From contig NZ_CP054916.1 in NCBI RefSeq assembly GCF_013364155.1, positions 3,902,501-3,966,500 on the forward strand: a stretch of DNA of 64,000 nucleotides, in the 5' to 3' direction. Below the pieces are notes generated by a model. That model searched no databases. It was given only the letters and a program-made list of their open reading frames with translations, and had not been told where the DNA came from. The first letter of the stretch is position 1. Every line of letters begins with the position of its first letter. The position numbers and the translations under genes are program-made. Positions 26,231 to 33,914 of this stretch are shown here, in pieces. The DNA is from Streptomyces sp. NA02950. GTDB taxonomy: Bacteria > Actinomycetota > Actinomycetes > Streptomycetales > Streptomycetaceae.

Positions 26231-27430
26231 ATGGGCCGTGTGGACGTTGACGCCTTCGATTCACTGCTCGGCGACGAGGGGCAGGCGCTGCTCACCGCGC
26301 TCCGGGACCACGACCCGGCGGACGAGCTCGCCACCGCGACCCGGCTGCGCCGCGACCATCCGGCCGCGCTGGTCTCGGCGGCGCTGACGCAGGCCCAGTT
26401 GCGCCAGCGGGCGGTCGCCAAGTTCGGCGAGGACGCCCACCGGATGTACTTCACGCCGCATGGTGTCGAGCAGTCCACCCGTACCTCCGTGGCCACCTAC
26501 CGCGCCGAGCGGTTCGCCGGGTTCGGGGTGCGGAGTGTCGCCGATCTGTGCTGCGGCATCGGGGGCGACGCCATCGCGCTCGCCCGGGCCGGCATCTCCG
26601 TGCTGGCCGTCGACCGGGATCCGCTGACCTGCGCGGTGGCCCGCGCCAACGCCGGCGCCCTGGAGCTGTCCAACCTCATCGAGGTCCGCCGCGCGGATGT
26701 CACCGAGATCGACACCACCCCCTTCGACGCCGTCTTCGTCGACCCCGCCCGGCGCGGCGGCCGGGGCCGGGTCTTCGACCCCGAGGCGTACTCCCCGCCG
26801 CTCTCCTGGGCCGTCGAGGCCGCCCGCACCACACCGCGCGCCGCCCTCAAGATCGCCCCGGGCATTCCCCACGAGGCCGTGCCGGAGGACGCGGAGGCCG
26901 AGTGGATCTCGGACCACGGGCATGTGAAGGAGGCCGTGCTGTGGTTCGGCACGGCCCGCCCCGGGATGCGCCGCGCCACCCTCCTCCCGGCCGCCCACTC
27001 GCTCCTGGGCACCCGGTTGCTGCCCGATCCGCGGACGGGTCCGGTGGGGCGCTGGCTGTACGAACCGGACGGCGCCGTCATCCGCGCCCATCTGGTGGCG
27101 GACGTCGCGGCCCGGATCGGCGGCCGGCTGATCGACCCGACGATCGCCTACATCACGGCGGACGAGCTGCGCCCGACGCCGTACGCCACGGCGTACGAGA
27201 TCACCGATGTGCTGCCGTTCAACCTGAAGAAGCTCAAGGCGCTGCTGCGGGAGCGCGAGATCGGCATCGCCACGATCAAGAAGCGCGGTTCGGCCGTGGA
27301 GCCGGAGGCACTGCGCAGGAAGCTGCGGCTGGCGGGGCGGAACGCCTGCACCATCCTGCTCACGCGCACCGACGGCGCCCCGGCGATGCTGCTGGGGCAT
27401 CCGGCCGAACCCGCTCCGGTCAGTCCCTGA
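26231..27430 (+). CDS. THUMP-like class I SAM-dependent methyltransferase
   Basis: A 399-residue protein with a Rossmann methyltransferase domain at about residues 100-250. SAM motif I is ADLCCGIGGDAIALA, the acidic motif is VLAVDRDP, and motif IV is VFVDPARRGGRGR. The C-terminal part (about 300-390, TAYEITDVLPFNLKKLKALL) matches the THUMP-like domain of actinobacterial proteins, suggesting an RNA substrate. The ATG at 26231 follows GGAGAGA. Its last 11 bp overlap the convergent ATP-binding gene. Confidence 0.88.
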   Translation: MGRVDVDAFDSLLGDEGQALLTALRDHDPADELATATRLRRDHPAALVSAALTQAQLRQRAVAKFGEDAHRMYFTPHGVEQSTRTSVATYRAERFAGFGVRSVADLCCGIGGDAIALARAGISVLAVDRDPLTCAVARANAGALELSNLIEVRRADVTEIDTTPFDAVFVDPARRGGRGRVFDPEAYSPPLSWAVEAARTTPRAALKIAPGIPHEAVPEDAEAEWISDHGHVKEAVLWFGTARPGMRRATLLPAAHSLLGTRLLPDPRTGPVGRWLYEPDGAVIRAHLVADVAARIGGRLIDPTIAYITADELRPTPYATAYEITDVLPFNLKKLKALLREREIGIATIKKRGSAVEPEALRRKLRLAGRNACTILLTRTDGAPAMLLGHPAEPAPVSP

Positions 27431-27962
27431 GCACGGTTACGCAGGCCGCCCGGCCGGGGGTGCGCAGCTCGAACCAGACGCCCTTGGCGTACACGCCCGC
27501 CGGATCGCCCTGCGCCGTCCCCCACGCCTCGGCGAGCGCGCTGACCACGCGCAGCCCCCGGCCGTGCAGCTGGTCGCCGTCCGGGAGGCGCGAGGGCACC
27601 GGGAGCGCGGCGCAGCCGTCGTAGAGCAGTACGCGCAGCCGCGGGGGCTCGATCACCACGCGCAGCATCAGCGCGTCGCCCTCGGCGTGCAGCCAGGCGT
27701 TGGTGACCAGTTCCGAGGTGCAGAGGGTCGCGGCGTCCACCAGGCCCTCCTGGCCGGTGCAGTTCAGCACGCAGGCGACGAAGTCCCGCAGGAGCTTGGG
27801 GGATGCGGGGCCGCGGTTGCTCCGGAGGGTGTAGACGTACGGGTCGTCGGAGGCGGCAGCCGGGCCGGAACCGGAGCCGGGCCCGGCGGCGCGCGGGGCG
27901 GGCGGTGACGGCGAGGGCGACGAGGACTGCGGGAGGTCCTCGGATTCGTGGTCGGTACCCAT
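27420..27962 (-). CDS. ATP-binding protein, anti-sigma regulatory factor type (HATPase_c)
   Basis: A 180-residue GHKL ATPase-fold protein of the SpoIIAB/RsbW-like group. The N-terminal 40 residues are a Ser/Pro/Gly-rich tail; then the N-box TSELVTNAWLHA and G-boxes around LHGRGLRVVSALAEAWG. In Streptomyces, such genes are often linked to an XRE regulator and a DUF397 protein, as here (next two genes), a group that includes the whiJ/bldB-type developmental loci. Divergent from the XRE gene. Confidence 0.85.
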   Translation of the reverse strand: MGTDHESEDLPQSSSPSPSPPAPRAAGPGSGSGPAAASDDPYVYTLRSNRGPASPKLLRDFVACVLNCTGQEGLVDAATLCTSELVTNAWLHAEGDALMLRVVIEPPRLRVLLYDGCAALPVPSRLPDGDQLHGRGLRVVSALAEAWGTAQGDPAGVYAKGVWFELRTPGRAACVTVLRD

Positions 27963-28129
27963 GGGTCAACTCCCTGCGAGGGGGCCGATGGTGCGCGTAC
28001 CGTTGCGGGTGATCAACGCGTGGTAGCTGTTCCGCCACCCACGGTAGGGCAGATATGGAAACATCTGCTACGGCACCGGTTAATTTCCCCGACATTCGGC
28101 CCGTGAGGGTGAAAGAGCAACGGAGGAGC

Positions 28130-28981
28130 ATGCCCCCCAGAAGCGCCCCCACCGTCCGTCAACTCCGGCTGGGCACCGAGCTGCGGAGGATGCGCGAGAA
28201 GGCCGGGCTCAGCATCCAGGACGCCGCCGACCGGCTGGGCATCAACCGCACCCACGTCACCAACCTGGAGCTGGCGCGCTTCGGGGTGAGCGAGGAGCGG
28301 GTCCGGTCCCTGGCCTCGATCTACGCCTGTCCGGACCGCGCCTACGTCGACGCGCTCGTCGCCATGGCCCGGGAGCGCAAGGGCGGTTGGTGGGAGGAGT
28401 ACCGCGGCCATATCGCCACCGGCGGACTCGACCTCGCCGAGCTGGAGTACTACGCGGAGAGCCTGCGCGTGGTCGAGCTGATGTTTCTGCCCGGTCTGTT
28501 GCAGACGGAGGCGTACGCCACGGCCGTCCTCAACGAGACCGTACCGCCCTGGTCCCCGACCGAGCTGCGGCGCAGACTCTCCCACCGGATGAAGCGCCGG
28601 GACATCCTCGACCGGGACGCCCCGCCGCCGTGCACCTTCATCGTCCACGAGGCGTCCCTGCGGATGCGGTTCGGCGGTCCGCAGCTGATGCGCGCCCAGT
28701 TGGAGAGCCTGTTGGAGGCGTCCACGCGGAAGAACGTCACCGTGCGGGTCATCCCCTTCGAGGCGGGCGGCTTCCCCGTCTCCGGGGTCTCGGTCACCTA
28801 CGCCTCGGGCGCGGTGCCGCAGCTGGACACCGTGCAGCTGGACTCGGCGCACGGGCCCATGTTCCTGCACGCCGAGACCCAACTGACCATCCACCGCGCG
28901 GTGCTGGACCGGACGGCGAAGGTGAGCCTGGCCCCGGCAGCGTCGCGGGACCTGATCCACGGCATCACCCGGCGGCTCTGA
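28130..28981 (+). CDS. XRE-type helix-turn-helix regulator with DUF5753 (Scr1/WhiJ-like)
   Basis: A 283-residue regulator. The N-terminal Cro/CI HTH (about residues 10-65: LRRMREKAGLSIQDAADRLG then INRTHVTNLE) is followed by a DUF5753 domain covering the rest, including the conserved FLPGLLQTEAYA segment. The ATG at 28130 has GGAGGAG; the longer ATG at 28055 is less likely. It pairs with the DUF397 gene 60 bp downstream; in such pairs the small protein is thought to antagonise the DNA-binding partner. Confidence 0.88.
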   Translation: MPPRSAPTVRQLRLGTELRRMREKAGLSIQDAADRLGINRTHVTNLELARFGVSEERVRSLASIYACPDRAYVDALVAMARERKGGWWEEYRGHIATGGLDLAELEYYAESLRVVELMFLPGLLQTEAYATAVLNETVPPWSPTELRRRLSHRMKRRDILDRDAPPPCTFIVHEASLRMRFGGPQLMRAQLESLLEASTRKNVTVRVIPFEAGGFPVSGVSVTYASGAVPQLDTVQLDSAHGPMFLHAETQLTIHRAVLDRTAKVSLAPAASRDLIHGITRRL

Positions 28982-29041
28982 CCGCGCCCCGCCCCTCCCC
29001 CTCGCCCCCGTGACCACCCGAGACCTTTCGAAAGCACGCAC

Positions 29042-29245
29042 ATGCCCGAGATCACCTGGCGGAAGTCCTCCTACTCCACCCAAGGAGACGGCAGTTCCTG
29101 TGTGGAAATCGCCTCCATACCCGGCGGGGTCGCCCTGCGCGAGAGCGACGACCCCGACATCGTCCTGGCCACCACCCCCGCGCGGCTGCGGGCCCTGCTC
29201 GACGCCGTCAAGACAGGCGCGTTCGATCACCTCGCGGCGCCGTGA
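29042..29245 (+). CDS. DUF397 domain protein
   Basis: A 67-residue protein with the typical DUF397 pattern: WRKSSYS at the N terminus, SSCVEIA, VALRESDDPD and a C-terminal helix (ARLRALLDAVKTGAFD). Partner of the upstream XRE/DUF5753 gene. Its 3' end overlaps the convergent MFS gene by 38 bp. Confidence 0.88.
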   Translation: MPEITWRKSSYSTQGDGSSCVEIASIPGGVALRESDDPDIVLATTPARLRALLDAVKTGAFDHLAAP

Positions 29246-30692
29246 CGGATGGCTCCGCCGCCGGTTCCGCGGCCGCCGGTTCCACGGCCGGTTCCGTACG
29301 CCGCGGCAGCAGCAACGCCGCGCTCAGGGCCGCCACCACCAGCAGCGCGCCCGCCACCCCGAAGGCCGTGGCGTAGCCGGATACGAGGGCGGACGGGCCG
29401 GAGGGACCGGTGCCGCCGTCGGCGTCCGTGGTGTGCGAGGCCACCGTCGCGAGGACCGCGAGCCCCAGCGAACCCCCGATCTGCCGCGAGCTGTTGACCA
29501 GACCGGAGGCCATACCGGCCTCCCGCGCCGCGACCCCCGTCGTCGCTGCCGTGCCCATCGGGACAACGCACAGTCCGATGCCGACGCTCGCCAGGAGCGA
29601 GGGGCCGAGGATCGAGTCCGCGAAGCCGCCGTCCACCCCGACCGTCCGCCAGAACCAGCCGAACCCGGCGGCGCCCAGCAGTCCGCCCGCGACCAGCAGC
29701 GTACGCACCCCGAACCGGGCCACCGTGCGGGTCGCGGTGAGCGAGCCGATCACGATGCCGGTGCAGAAGGGCAGAAACGCGGCCCCGGCCCTGACCGGCC
29801 CGTACCCGAGGATCTGCTGCATATAGAGCGAGGTGAAGTAGAAGGCCGCGAACTGGCCGGAGAACAGCAGCAGTACGAAGAGGTTCGCGACCAGCACCGA
29901 CCGCTGACGCAGCAGCCCGATCCGCAGCAGCGGTTGCGCCACCCGCCGTTCCACCACGACGAACGCCACCAGCAGCACGGCCGCGACGGCGAGGGTGGTC
30001 AGGGTGGTCGCCGACCCCCAGGGGTGGGTCTCGGTCCGCACCAGCGCCAGCACCAGGGCCGTCATTCCGCCGGTGACCAGCAGCGCGCCGGCCGCGTCCA
30101 GCCGGGCGGGCGGGCCCTCGCGCCGGTCGGGCGCCACCGAGAAGCGGGCCGCGGCCATCGCGGCGAGCACGATCGGCACATTGATCAGCAGGACCGAGCG
30201 CCAGCCCGCTCCTTCGGTGAGCAGCCCTCCGGCCAGTACCCCGACCGCGCCGCCCGCCGCCGCGGCCATCCCCCACAGCCCCAGCGCCCGGGCCCGCGCG
30301 GGACCGGCCGGGAAGGTGACGGCGATCAGCGTGAACGCCACCGGCGCGAGCGCCGCCGCGCCCACCCCCTGCACCGCCCGCGCGGCGATCAGCCAGCCCG
30401 GCGACCCCACCAGCCCGCCGCCGAGACTGGCGGCGCCGAAGACCGCGAGCCCTGCCATCAGCGTGGTGCGGCGGCCCACGATGTCCGCGAGCCGGCCGCC
30501 GAGCATCAGCAGCCCGCCGAAGGCGAGGGCGTAGGCGTTGACGACCCAGAGCAGGCCGCCGGATCCGAAGCCGAGGTCATCACGGATGTCGGGCAGCGCG
30601 ACGTTCACCACGGACATGTCCAGCGCGACGACGAACTGCACGGTGAGTGCGACGGCCAGCAGCCAACCCGTCCGTTCCGGTTGGTCGTTCAT
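29208..30692 (-). CDS. MFS multidrug efflux transporter (DHA2, 14 TM)
   Basis: A 494-residue proton-driven drug exporter of the EmrB/QacA type. It shows motif C-like VGVLAGGLLTEGAGWR and motif A GGRLADIVGRR after TM2, with many hydrophobic helices and a cytoplasmic C-terminal tail of Glu-Pro-Ala repeats. The ATG at 30692 follows GGAGGAGG. Divergent from a TetR gene, the standard arrangement for a regulated exporter; a 16-bp palindrome in the intergenic region is the likely operator. Confidence 0.93.
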   Translation of the reverse strand: MNDQPERTGWLLAVALTVQFVVALDMSVVNVALPDIRDDLGFGSGGLLWVVNAYALAFGGLLMLGGRLADIVGRRTTLMAGLAVFGAASLGGGLVGSPGWLIAARAVQGVGAAALAPVAFTLIAVTFPAGPARARALGLWGMAAAAGGAVGVLAGGLLTEGAGWRSVLLINVPIVLAAMAAARFSVAPDRREGPPARLDAAGALLVTGGMTALVLALVRTETHPWGSATTLTTLAVAAVLLVAFVVVERRVAQPLLRIGLLRQRSVLVANLFVLLLFSGQFAAFYFTSLYMQQILGYGPVRAGAAFLPFCTGIVIGSLTATRTVARFGVRTLLVAGGLLGAAGFGWFWRTVGVDGGFADSILGPSLLASVGIGLCVVPMGTAATTGVAAREAGMASGLVNSSRQIGGSLGLAVLATVASHTTDADGGTGPSGPSALVSGYATAFGVAGALLVVAALSAALLLPRRTEPAVEPAAAEPAAEPSVTAPRGDRTRLS

Positions 30693-30729
30693 GGTCCTCC
30701 TCCATCGGATCCCCCGGGGCCAGGAGGTT

Positions 30730-30745
30730 AGTATACGCGTATACT
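30730..30745. promoter_or_regulatory. Probable TetR operator in the MFS-tetR intergenic region
   Basis: Perfect 16-bp palindrome AGTATACGCGTATACT, an AT-rich spot in GC-rich DNA, centred between the two divergent starts (30692 and 30787). Position and symmetry are as expected for the operator bound by the adjacent TetR protein, controlling both genes. Confidence 0.8.
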
Positions 30746-30786
30746 CAACCCGTGCACCAACCCGTTCCGTGGACAATGAGGCGGTG

Positions 30787-31494
30787 ATGAAGGAGACCGG
30801 GACGGAGACGAGCGCGGGGGCCGCGAAGGCCCGGCGGACCGGCGGACGACCCCGCCGCCTGGAGCTGGAGACGATCGTCGCCACCGCGCGCCGCATCCTC
30901 GAGGAGGAGGGCGCGGCCGCGTTGAGCATGCGGCGCCTGGCCAAGGAGGTCGGCTCCACGCCGATGGCCCTCTACCGCCACGTCCGCGACAAGGACGAAC
31001 TGCTCCAGCTCGTCCTGTCCGGTATGGCCCGCACGCGGCCCCGCCCCGAGCTGCCCGAGGACCCGCGCGAGCGGGTGTACGCGGTGGCCCTGCACATGCA
31101 CCGCACGCTCCAGGAGCTGCCGTGGGTGGTCGAGGTGCTCAGCCTTGGCGAACTCACCGACCGGGACGCCCTGTGGATGGTCGAGGAGATCATCGACTCG
31201 GCCATGGCCTGCGGGCAGAGCGAGCGCCGGGCGGTGCACACCTACCGCTCGATCTGGCATTACGTCCTCGGCACCCTCGTCTTCCGCGCCGCCCTCGCCC
31301 GCCGCGCCGAGGACCCGGGACGCCGGTCCGCGTTCCCCGCGCTGCTGGCCGACGCGGACCCCTCCGAACTGCCCCGGCTGGCCGCGCTCGCGGGCAGCTG
31401 GAGCGGGATCACGGACGCGTACGACGTCGCGGAGGAGCTGCGGGCGGTCGTGACGGGGCTGCTCGGCGGTGGCCCCGGGCCCGGGAGCGACTGA
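30787..31494 (+). CDS. TetR-family transcriptional regulator
   Basis: A 235-residue TetR regulator. The HTH is at about residues 28-75 (IVATARRILEEEGAAALSMRRLAKEVGSTPMALYRHV), and the C-terminal ligand-binding domain is of the TetR_C (tetracycline-repressor-like) class. The ATG at 30787 follows GAGGCGG; GTG 30784 is possible. Probably represses itself and the divergent exporter. Confidence 0.92.
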   Translation: MKETGTETSAGAAKARRTGGRPRRLELETIVATARRILEEEGAAALSMRRLAKEVGSTPMALYRHVRDKDELLQLVLSGMARTRPRPELPEDPRERVYAVALHMHRTLQELPWVVEVLSLGELTDRDALWMVEEIIDSAMACGQSERRAVHTYRSIWHYVLGTLVFRAALARRAEDPGRRSAFPALLADADPSELPRLAALAGSWSGITDAYDVAEELRAVVTGLLGGGPGPGSD

Positions 31495-31614
31495 TCACGC
31501 CGACGCCCCGGCCCGGAAGCAGGTGATCGTCCCGATGTCCTCGGTCCAGGGGAGGAGCTGAGATCCGCCCCTGGGCATGAGGCCCGCCGCCCCGCGCGGC
31601 GTTACCGTCGGCGT

Positions 31615-32463
31615 ATGAACGACGCACCGAGCGAGACCGCGCCTCAGCTGGACCTCGACGCCTATCTGACCCGTATCGGCTGGACCGGCGCCCGTCCCCC
31701 GGCTCCCACCGCGGAGACCCTGCGCGCGGTGCACCTGGCGCATGTGACCTCCATACCGTTCGAGAACATCCAGCCCCTCCTCGGCTCGGCGCCCTCCCTC
31801 GCCCTGCCCGATCTGGAGGCCAAGCTGGTCCGCAGCCGGCGCGGCGGCTACTGCTACGAACAGAACACCCTGCTGTCCACCGCTCTCGGCGCCCTCGGCT
31901 TCGGCATCACCGGCCTCGCCGCCCGCGTCCGCCTGGGCGCGGCCCCCGGCACCGTCCGCCCGCGCTCCCATATGGTCCTGCTGGTCGAGATCCCGGGCGA
32001 GCCCCAGCGCTGGATCGCCGACGTGGGCTTCGGCGCCATCGGCGGCCTGCACGAGGCCGTGCCGTTCATCACCGACACCGAACTGCCCAACGGCACCCGA
32101 CGCCACCGCTACATCCGTGAGCCCCACCCCGGCGGCCTGGAGGACCTGTGGGTCTTCCAGGCCCTCCACAACGGCGTCTGGGAGGACCAGTACGCCTTCA
32201 GCCGCGAGCCCTTCATCGCGGCGGACTACGCGGTCATCAACTGGCACACGGCCACCAACCCGCGCTCCCCCTTCCAGCACACCCTCCAGGTTCAGCGCAC
32301 CGGCCTCGACCTCCACCTCGAGCTGTCGGCCCGCATCCTCACCGAGACCCACCCCGACGGCACCCGCAAGCGGCGCGAACTGGCGGACAACGACGAGGTG
32401 CTGCGCGTCCTCGCCGCCGACTTCGGCATCGACCTGCCGTCGGACACGGTCCTGCCCCTCTGA
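31615..32463 (+). CDS. nat: Arylamine N-acetyltransferase
   Basis: A 282-residue acetyl-CoA-dependent NAT. The catalytic triad is visible: Cys in RRGGYCYEQN (about residue 80), His in RSHMVLLV (about 119) and Asp in IADVGFG (about 134). The length and the N-terminal LDAYLTRIGWTG segment fit the bacterial family. Substrates may be xenobiotic arylamines or a natural-product amine. Monocistronic. Confidence 0.94.
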   Translation: MNDAPSETAPQLDLDAYLTRIGWTGARPPAPTAETLRAVHLAHVTSIPFENIQPLLGSAPSLALPDLEAKLVRSRRGGYCYEQNTLLSTALGALGFGITGLAARVRLGAAPGTVRPRSHMVLLVEIPGEPQRWIADVGFGAIGGLHEAVPFITDTELPNGTRRHRYIREPHPGGLEDLWVFQALHNGVWEDQYAFSREPFIAADYAVINWHTATNPRSPFQHTLQVQRTGLDLHLELSARILTETHPDGTRKRRELADNDEVLRVLAADFGIDLPSDTVLPL

Positions 32464-32491
32464 GCTCTGAGCCCCCGCGTCCGAGCCACCT

Positions 32492-32518
32492 CCGCCGGAC
32501 CGTACCGCGGTCCGGCGG
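32492..32518 (+). terminator. Terminator downstream of nat
   Basis: 10-bp perfect stem (CCGCCGGACC at 32492-32501, complement at 32509-32518), 29 bp after the stop codon. Confidence 0.7.
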
Positions 32519-32601
32519 GCCACCGCCCCGGACCTTCGGATTCCGCGGATTCCCCGGGTGCCGCTCCGCGCCGCCGGGCCGCATGGCACGATCATCCCCC
32601 T

Positions 32602-32766
32602 AGGCCCTGTCCGGCGGATCTTATCGGGCCCGCGACGCCTGGTACCGCGCCTCGCCGCGTTGTCGGAGTCGCTCGAGTACGCCCAGTACGAGAGCGATCC
32701 TCCGCCTCGCGGTCCACGGCACCAGACGCCGCGGGCTGATCCTCGAAGATCCACCGGACAGGACCT
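32602..32766. mobile_element. MITE-like palindromic repeat (copy A)
   Basis: A 165-bp element with 21-bp imperfect terminal inverted repeats (AGGCCCTGTCCGGCGGATCTT at 32602-32622; matching complement with two mismatches at 32746-32766). Its 97-bp core (32634-32730) is about 85/97 identical by hand alignment to the core at 48157-48253. The core folds into a long imperfect hairpin. No coding capacity. This core is familiar to me from many Streptomyces intergenic regions. Confidence 0.75.
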
Positions 32767-32799
32767 CATGGGCCGATGGAGGGTGGCAGGGACGGGGAC

Positions 32800-33150
32800 A
32801 TGAGCCAAGACAAGCTGTCCGTGTCGGAGCAGGAACTGTCCGATCTCATCAGGGACCTCGAGGAGATGATCAGTTACCTCGAGCGGAAGATCGAGCGCCT
32901 CGATCACCTGGTCCGGTCGCTCGACGCCGACCCGAAGGGCCCCGCCGCCACGGCCCACAAGAAGCTCCAGCGCGACGCCTACATGGACGCGGCCCGCATC
33001 AGACAGCTGATGACCCGCATCGAGGACGCCACCAAGCGGCACGGCGCCAGTCTGAGCCCGGACTTCCTGGAGCTGCGCCACCGCTTCCTGTCCCTCCAGC
33101 GGTCCTCGGCGGACGAGGGGGACGACGGGGACGACGAGAGCGGCACCTGA
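32800..33150 (+). CDS. Small coiled-coil protein
   Basis: A 116-residue charged, fully helical protein with heptad spacing at about residues 8-45 (LSDLIRDLEEMISYLERKIERLDHL) and an acidic tail. No known domain. The ATG at 32800 was chosen over upstream codons because it follows GGACGGGGAC. It lies immediately after the MITE-like repeat, whose right end is only 33 bp from the start, so the promoter may have been supplied or removed by that insertion. Confidence 0.65.
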   Translation: MSQDKLSVSEQELSDLIRDLEEMISYLERKIERLDHLVRSLDADPKGPAATAHKKLQRDAYMDAARIRQLMTRIEDATKRHGASLSPDFLELRHRFLSLQRSSADEGDDGDDESGT

Positions 33151-33160
33151 CCGTGCGCCC

Positions 33161-33796
33161 CTAGTGGTCCTCCGGCCCCTGTTCGGGGGTGGGTTCGGGG
33201 GTGAGTTCGCGGTAGACGAGGCGGTAGTAGTCGATCGTCTTGGCCAGGCCCAGCCCACCGGCGGCCGCGGAGACCGCCGCGATGCCCGTCAGCATGCCGA
33301 AGCCCTCCGGGCTCGGCCCGGAGAACACCGTGGCGGCCCCCAGGGCCAGCCCGAGACTGCACAGCACGACCGACGGCAGAAGCCACAGCAGGGCGCCGCC
33401 CCGGACCCGCCAGAGGGGGAGGGTGCGGGGGTCGCGCTCCACCCGGGCCCAGGCGCGGAGCCGTTGGCCGACCAGGACATCGCGCCGGATGCCGGTGGCC
33501 ACGCCCAGGCTCGACGGAATGGTGGCGCCCAGCGCCAGCCCCAGGAACAGCACACCCAGGACGTGTTCGACGAGCTGGCCCGTCACCAGGAACTGGAAGC
33601 CGGACACGGCCAGCACCCAGCCGAGCGCGAAGACCATGGCCGACAGCCAGAGCAGCAGCGCCCGGTGCGGCGCCAGGTACCAGCGCGCCAGCGCCCCCAT
33701 CGCCCGCGCCCGGTCGTCGAGCAGCCCCGCCCGGTCGGCCCGTTCCCCCCGCTCCGGCGCGGGTGGGGGCGGTAGAGGGGTGGTGGGAGGGAGCAT
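33161..33796 (-). CDS. Integral membrane protein, unknown function
   Basis: A 211-residue protein with a Pro-rich N-terminal tail and five hydrophobic segments: about residues 48-66, 72-92, 130-150, 155-172 and a short one near 178-190. The C terminus is a Pro/Glu-rich tail. No family recognised. The ATG at 33796 follows AAAGGACGCC. Convergent with the coiled-coil gene, 10 bp apart. Confidence 0.65.
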   Translation of the reverse strand: MLPPTTPLPPPPAPERGERADRAGLLDDRARAMGALARWYLAPHRALLLWLSAMVFALGWVLAVSGFQFLVTGQLVEHVLGVLFLGLALGATIPSSLGVATGIRRDVLVGQRLRAWARVERDPRTLPLWRVRGGALLWLLPSVVLCSLGLALGAATVFSGPSPEGFGMLTGIAAVSAAAGGLGLAKTIDYYRLVYRELTPEPTPEQGPEDH

Positions 33797-33914
33797 GGCG
33801 TCCTTTCGCCGGGCACGGCGCATGGCCCGGCGGGCACATGGCACAGCGTCATGGGTCGGACACAGTCTTCCAGGCCCGCGAAGTGCGGCGCGGGGCCGCG
33901 CCGTTGCCCCGCGC

